The notes under the pieces: model-generated
What the model was told of the DNA's origin: nothing
The model's input: the letters and a program-made list of their open reading frames with translations, nothing else
The model's database searches: none
In this document: positions 60,288 through 64,000 of the stretch, in pieces
How the letters are laid out: every line of letters starts with the position of its first letter
Numbering within the stretch: the first letter of the stretch is position 1
Assembly (NCBI GenBank): GCA_900314535.1
Contig: OMVT01000012.1
Location: 1 to 64,000 of the forward strand
Direction: 5' to 3'
Source: an uncultured Olsenella sp.
GTDB taxonomy: Bacteria; Actinomycetota; Coriobacteriia; Coriobacteriales; Atopobiaceae
Length of the DNA: 64,000 bases
Made by a program: the position numbers and the translations under genes

Positions 60288-61355
60288 ATGTCAATGAACG
60301 ATGACCTCACATCGATTCAGGATCAGGTGCGCGAAGGCGTTGCCAAGGCGCTCACGCCTGAAGCGCTGGAGGAGCTGCGCGTCCAGATTCTCGGCAGGAA
60401 GGGCAGCCTGACCCAGGTCATGCACCAGATGGGCAAGCTCGATCCTGAGGAGCGCCCGATCATGGGCAAGATGGCAAACGACGTGCGTGCGCAGGTCGTG
60501 GCTGCCATCGAGAAGCGCAAGGTCGAGATCACGAAGGAAGTCCTGCAGTCCCGCTTTGCAGCCGAGTCGACCGATGTCACGCTGCCAGGCCGCGTGAAGC
60601 CGCTTGGCACCGAGCATCTGATCTCGCAGATCCGCGAGGAGATCGAGGACATCTTCTGCGGCATGGGCTATACCGTCGAGGACGGCCCGTTCGTCGAGAC
60701 GACCTACTACAACTTCACGGCACTCAATGCGCCTGAAGACCATCCTTCACGTTCTTCCAAGGACACGTTCTACGTCGTCGACAACGCTCCTGAAGGCAAG
60801 GAGCAGCATGTGCTCGGCGAGTCCGACGTGCTCCTTCGCACCCAGACCTCGGGCGTTCAGGTCCATGTGATGGAGAACAGGAAGCCCCCGATCTATATGA
60901 TCTGCCCAGGCACGGTCTTCCGTCCCGATACGGCCGATGCAAACCATCTGCCCCAGTTCACGCAGGTCGAGGGTCTCGTCGTCGATGAGGGCATCACGTT
61001 CGGCGACCTCAAGGGCACGCTCGACTACTTCACGCGCGAGATCTTCGGAAAGGACCGCGCTACCCGCTATCGTCCGCACTTCTTCCCGTTCACGGAGCCG
61101 AGCTGCGAAGTCGATGTGTCCTGCGGCGTCTGCGGCGGCAAGGGCTGCCGCTTCTGCAAGGGCACGGGCTGGCTCGAGATTCTGGGCTGCGGCATGGTGG
61201 ACCCGAACGTCTTCCGCTACTGCGGCATCGACCCGGAGAAGTACACCGGCTTTGCCTTCGGCATCGGCGTCGAGCGCGTGGCAGCGCTGCGCTACGACCT
61301 CCCCGATCTCCGCATGCTGATGACCGGCGACAAGAGGTTCCTGTCCCAGTTCTAA
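60288..61355 (+). CDS. pheS: Phenylalanyl-tRNA synthetase alpha subunit
   Basis: A 355-residue class II synthetase subunit. It has an N-terminal coiled coil, motif 1 region (HLISQIREEIEDIFCGMGYT), motif 2 (TVFRPDTADANHLPQFTQVE) and motif 3 (GFAFGIGVERVAALRYDL). Between motifs lies a cysteine-rich insert, CGVCGGKGCRFCKGTGW (about residues 280-296), likely a zinc knuckle as in many anaerobes. ATG 60288 follows GGAAGGGGCAAATCGGT; ATG 60294 is an alternative. Confidence 0.96.
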   Translation: MSMNDDLTSIQDQVREGVAKALTPEALEELRVQILGRKGSLTQVMHQMGKLDPEERPIMGKMANDVRAQVVAAIEKRKVEITKEVLQSRFAAESTDVTLPGRVKPLGTEHLISQIREEIEDIFCGMGYTVEDGPFVETTYYNFTALNAPEDHPSRSSKDTFYVVDNAPEGKEQHVLGESDVLLRTQTSGVQVHVMENRKPPIYMICPGTVFRPDTADANHLPQFTQVEGLVVDEGITFGDLKGTLDYFTREIFGKDRATRYRPHFFPFTEPSCEVDVSCGVCGGKGCRFCKGTGWLEILGCGMVDPNVFRYCGIDPEKYTGFAFGIGVERVAALRYDLPDLRMLMTGDKRFLSQF

Positions 61356-61403
61356 GGGATCCTCTTCTTTGGACAGTTTCCGCGCAACAGAAAGGCAGAT
61401 ACG

Positions 61404-63863
61404 ATGCGCGTTTCCTATGAGTGGCTGAAGGACATGGTCGATGTCCCCGAGGATCCGAAGGACCTCGTGAAGGAATATATCCACACCGGCACCGAGGTGG
61501 AGGCTGTGGAGAAGGTAGGTGCAGACCTCGAGCACGTCGTGACCGGCAAGGTCCTGACGAAGGTCCCGCATCCCGATTCCGACCATATGTGGCTCACGAC
61601 GGTCGATGTGGGCATGAAGAACGTGGATAAGGACGGCAAGCCCGAGCCGCTGCAGATCGTCTGCGGTGCCCAGAACTTCAATGCAGGCGACCATATCGTC
61701 GTCGCAATGATCGGAGCACACCTGCCGGGCGATGTGAAGATCAAGAAGTCGAAGCTCCGCGGCGTCGAGTCGTATGGCATGAACTGCTCCGAGCGCGAGC
61801 TCGGCCTTGGCTCCGACCACTCGGGCATCATGATCCTGCCTGAGGATGCGCCGGTCGGCGTGGACTTCACGGACTACTATGGCATCTCGGATACGGTCGT
61901 CGACTGCGAGATCACGCCGAACCGTCCGGACTGCCTCTCCATGGAGGGCATGGCAGTCGAGACGTCTGCCATCTTCGATGAGGACACCCATATCACGGAG
62001 CCCCAGATCAAGTCTGAGATTGCGACGCGCGCCGAGGACCTCGTCGATGTCACGATCGCAGATCCTGCGCTCTGCCAGCGCTATGTCGCCCGTGTCGTGA
62101 AGAACGTGAAGATCGGCCCCTCGCCTGAGTGGCTTGCCCGCCGTGTCGAGGCGGCAGGATCGCGTACGATCAACAACGTCGTCGATGTCACGAACTATGT
62201 GATGTATCTCACCGGCCAGCCGCTCCATGCCTTCGACCTCAACAAGCTCGGCGTCCGTGACGGCAAGCGCCATATCGTGATCCGTGCTGCAGAGGACGGC
62301 GAGAAGGTCACGACGCTCGACCACACCGACCGCGACCTCACGTCCGACATGATCGTGATTACCGACGATGGAAAGACGCCGGTCGCGCTTGCTGGCGTGA
62401 TGGGCGGCCTCAACTCCGAGATCGACGACAATACGACGGATGTCCTGCTCGAGAGCGCCTGCTTCGACAAGGGCCACATCTCCCGCACGAGCCGCAACCT
62501 CGACCTTATGAGCGAGGCATCGATCCGCTTCGAGCGTCAGGTCGATGCTGCCGCCTGCTCGCGCATCGCAGACATCGCAGCGGCCCTCTTCGAGGAGTGC
62601 TGCGGGGCCGAGGTCTGCACAGGCAAGGTCGACAATTATCCAGCACCTGTGGAGCCTGCGCATATCCATCTCAGGACCCAGCGTGTCTGCGCCCTCTCCG
62701 GCGCCGATATCGAGCCTGATTTCATGGCACAGCGCCTGCGCCGCCTTGGCTGCGCGGTCACGCCGGCAGAGGATGGCTTCGACGTCGTCGCGCCGACGAA
62801 CCGTCCCGATCTCACCCGCGAGGTCGACCTCATCGAGGAGATCCTGCGCCTCTGGGGCGAGGATGAGGTCGAAGCGACGCTTCCTGCTGCCAGGAACCAT
62901 GCAGGCGGCCTTACGGTCGACCAGCAGCGCATCCGCAAGATCGGCGCCACGCTCAGGGCTCTTGGCCTCTCCGAGACCCAGACCTACAACTTCGCCGATG
63001 CCCGCGACCTCGAGCGCCTGCATATGAGCGAGAAGGGCCGTGGCATCCCGGTCCAGATCATCAATCCGCTCGTCGCAGATCAGAGCCAGATGCGCCGCTC
63101 CATGCTGCCGGGCCTTCTGCGCTCGGTCGAGTACAACATCAGCCACGGCGAGAAGAACATCGCGCTCTATGAGATTGGCCGTGTATTCTTCGGCCATGAG
63201 CACAAGTCCCAGCCGGATGAGCCCCGCTTCGTCTGCGGCGTCATGTCCGGCGCCTGGGACGATGACCAGTGGAACCGCAAGTACCCGAAGCTCAACTTCT
63301 TCGATGCGAAGGGTGTCGTCCAGGAGCTCCTGAAGGCGCTGCGCATCACGAAGGTCCGCTACAAGGTGGCAGACCAGGAAGAGTATGGGTGGCTCCAGCC
63401 GGGCTGCGCTGCCGAGATCTACGCCCACGGCGGAGAGCTCATCGGCTGGGTCGGCAACATCCATCCTGAGGTCCTTCAGAACTTCGAGGTCGAGCAGGAT
63501 GTCGTGGCATTCGAGCTCTCTGTTGAGGCGCTGCTCCGTCTTGCCAAGCGCGAGCTGCCCTATCAGGAGGTGCCGACGCTCCCGGGCGTCTCTGTCGACC
63601 TTGCAATCGTCGTCGACGAGGATGTCACGGCAGAGACCGTCGAGCAGCGCATCCAGTCTGCCGGCGGCAAGCTCCTCGCAGATGTGCGCCTCTTCGACGT
63701 CTTCCGCGATAAGCAGCGTGTCGGCGAAGGCAAGAAGTCGCTTGCGTTCTCGCTCACGTATCGTGCAGCCGACCACACGCTCACCTCTGATGAGGTAGAG
63801 AAGGCGCATGACCGTCTCGTGAAGAAGGTCATGCGCGCCGTGAACGGCGAAGTCAGAAGCTAG
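61404..63863 (+). CDS. pheT: Phenylalanyl-tRNA synthetase beta subunit
   Basis: An 819-residue PheT of normal length. In order: the N-terminal strand MRVSYEWLKDMVDV, the EMAP-like tRNA-binding domain (HPDSDHMWLTTVDV, VCGAQNFNAGDHIVVAMIGA), B3/B4 editing region (EITPNRPDCLSMEGMAVE, GSRTINNVVDVTNYVM), B5 (PTNRPDLTREVDLIEE), and the C-terminal anticodon-binding FDX-ACB domain (DVRLFDVFRDKQRVGEGKKS). GAAAGGCAGATACG precedes the ATG, 48 bp after pheS. Under T-box control. Confidence 0.97.
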   Translation: MRVSYEWLKDMVDVPEDPKDLVKEYIHTGTEVEAVEKVGADLEHVVTGKVLTKVPHPDSDHMWLTTVDVGMKNVDKDGKPEPLQIVCGAQNFNAGDHIVVAMIGAHLPGDVKIKKSKLRGVESYGMNCSERELGLGSDHSGIMILPEDAPVGVDFTDYYGISDTVVDCEITPNRPDCLSMEGMAVETSAIFDEDTHITEPQIKSEIATRAEDLVDVTIADPALCQRYVARVVKNVKIGPSPEWLARRVEAAGSRTINNVVDVTNYVMYLTGQPLHAFDLNKLGVRDGKRHIVIRAAEDGEKVTTLDHTDRDLTSDMIVITDDGKTPVALAGVMGGLNSEIDDNTTDVLLESACFDKGHISRTSRNLDLMSEASIRFERQVDAAACSRIADIAAALFEECCGAEVCTGKVDNYPAPVEPAHIHLRTQRVCALSGADIEPDFMAQRLRRLGCAVTPAEDGFDVVAPTNRPDLTREVDLIEEILRLWGEDEVEATLPAARNHAGGLTVDQQRIRKIGATLRALGLSETQTYNFADARDLERLHMSEKGRGIPVQIINPLVADQSQMRRSMLPGLLRSVEYNISHGEKNIALYEIGRVFFGHEHKSQPDEPRFVCGVMSGAWDDDQWNRKYPKLNFFDAKGVVQELLKALRITKVRYKVADQEEYGWLQPGCAAEIYAHGGELIGWVGNIHPEVLQNFEVEQDVVAFELSVEALLRLAKRELPYQEVPTLPGVSVDLAIVVDEDVTAETVEQRIQSAGGKLLADVRLFDVFRDKQRVGEGKKSLAFSLTYRAADHTLTSDEVEKAHDRLVKKVMRAVNGEVRS

Positions 63864-63877
63864 GAACGAGTCTCGTG

Positions 63878-63901
63878 GGCCCGGGGCGCACGCCCCGGGC
63901 C
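63878..63901 (+). terminator. GC-rich hairpin after pheT
   Basis: GGCCCGGGGC pairs perfectly with GCCCCGGGCC around GCAC. No T tract follows, so termination may be inefficient. Confidence 0.55.
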
Positions 63902-63921
63902 AGATCGGTACAGGAAGGCAT

Positions 63922-64000
63922 ATGCCCAGCTGGAACATACATGCAGCACATGTGGAACGTCTCCTCAGGGAGGAGAAAGCGGATGCTCTTGGCATCCGCG
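63922..64000 (+). CDS. Start of an unidentified gene, cut by the window edge
   Basis: AGGAAGGCAT precedes an ATG opening a frame to the end of the window: MPSWNIHAAHVERLLREEKA and six further residues. The beginning is reminiscent of the zinc-dependent phospholipase-like proteins common in Coriobacteriia, but 26 residues are too few to assign it. Confidence 0.5.
   Translation, partial: MPSWNIHAAHVERLLREEKADALGIR

Noticed and set aside
60747-63995. A 1082-codon open frame on the minus strand opposite pheS/pheT
   Set aside because: It mirrors the codon periodicity of pheS/pheT, has low-complexity Leu/Asp/Arg/His content, no domains and no SD. The same holds for the long minus frame opposite pcrA (20797-23466) and those opposite livHM and trpB2.

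Overview
The window is about 64 kb of high-GC bacterial chromosome packed with short operons on both strands. Gene content and codon bias point to an anaerobic actinobacterium of the class Coriobacteriia, probably the Olsenella/Atopobium group. The pointers are a 2-hydroxyacyl-CoA dehydratase system, arginine deiminase, U32 and M16C peptidases, PcrA with a C-terminal basic domain, LuxS, a C69 dipeptidase, and LytTR regulators with an NTF2-like front half. This is inference from gene families, not from a marker gene. I see no rRNA, tRNA, CRISPR array, prophage or insertion sequence.

Layout. 1-7.2 kb: a short HTH protein divergent from a HIRAN protein, a membrane FxLYD protein, a stand-alone TrpB2 behind a Trp-codon leader peptide and terminator, an M20 peptidase whose ribosome site lies in a hairpin, an MFS transporter and a VOC protein. 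7.2-16.9 kb: a non-coding stretch with 21-bp iterated repeats before a DUF4012 protein, then a minus-strand operon of M16C peptidase, HgdB-like dehydratase subunit and a dehydratase/activase fusion. A zinc-ribbon gene broken by a stop codon and a flavin split-barrel protein follow. 17-27.7 kb: EamA, UspA, UppP with a U32 peptidase, PcrA-MscS-LuxS-MtnN, a nitrilase-family enzyme and a DUF349 coiled coil. 27.7-28.8 kb is a 1.15-kb region without a convincing protein gene.

28.8-37.9 kb: small accessory genes (lipoprotein, YdcF, HAD, HD, GNAT, EamA/LysR pair, macro domain, ferredoxin fusion, MurI, HAD phosphatase). 37.9-42.8 kb: CysK, CysE, DAHP synthase and a C69 dipeptidase. 43-49.4 kb: a YbjN-like protein, a candidate minus-strand small RNA, and a complete branched-chain amino acid ABC transporter (LivK-H-M-G-F). 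49.5-57.2 kb: two small membrane proteins, two tandem LytTR regulators, Dtd, an M32 carboxypeptidase, a ROK glucokinase and arginine deiminase. 57.4-64 kb: a broken HAD gene, an intact HAD gene, a Nif3-like gene frameshifted at a run of eight G, a T-box with a Phe specifier, pheS and pheT, and the start of an unidentified gene.

The common theme is amino-acid nutrition: peptide breakdown (M20, M16C, M32, C69, U32), amino-acid uptake, cysteine, tryptophan and chorismate routes, arginine and possibly 2-hydroxyacid fermentation. Control looks largely RNA-based: a Trp attenuator, a Phe T-box, a possible branched-chain leader, an SD-sequestering hairpin and a small RNA candidate. Most start codons below were chosen from the Shine-Dalgarno (SD) position.
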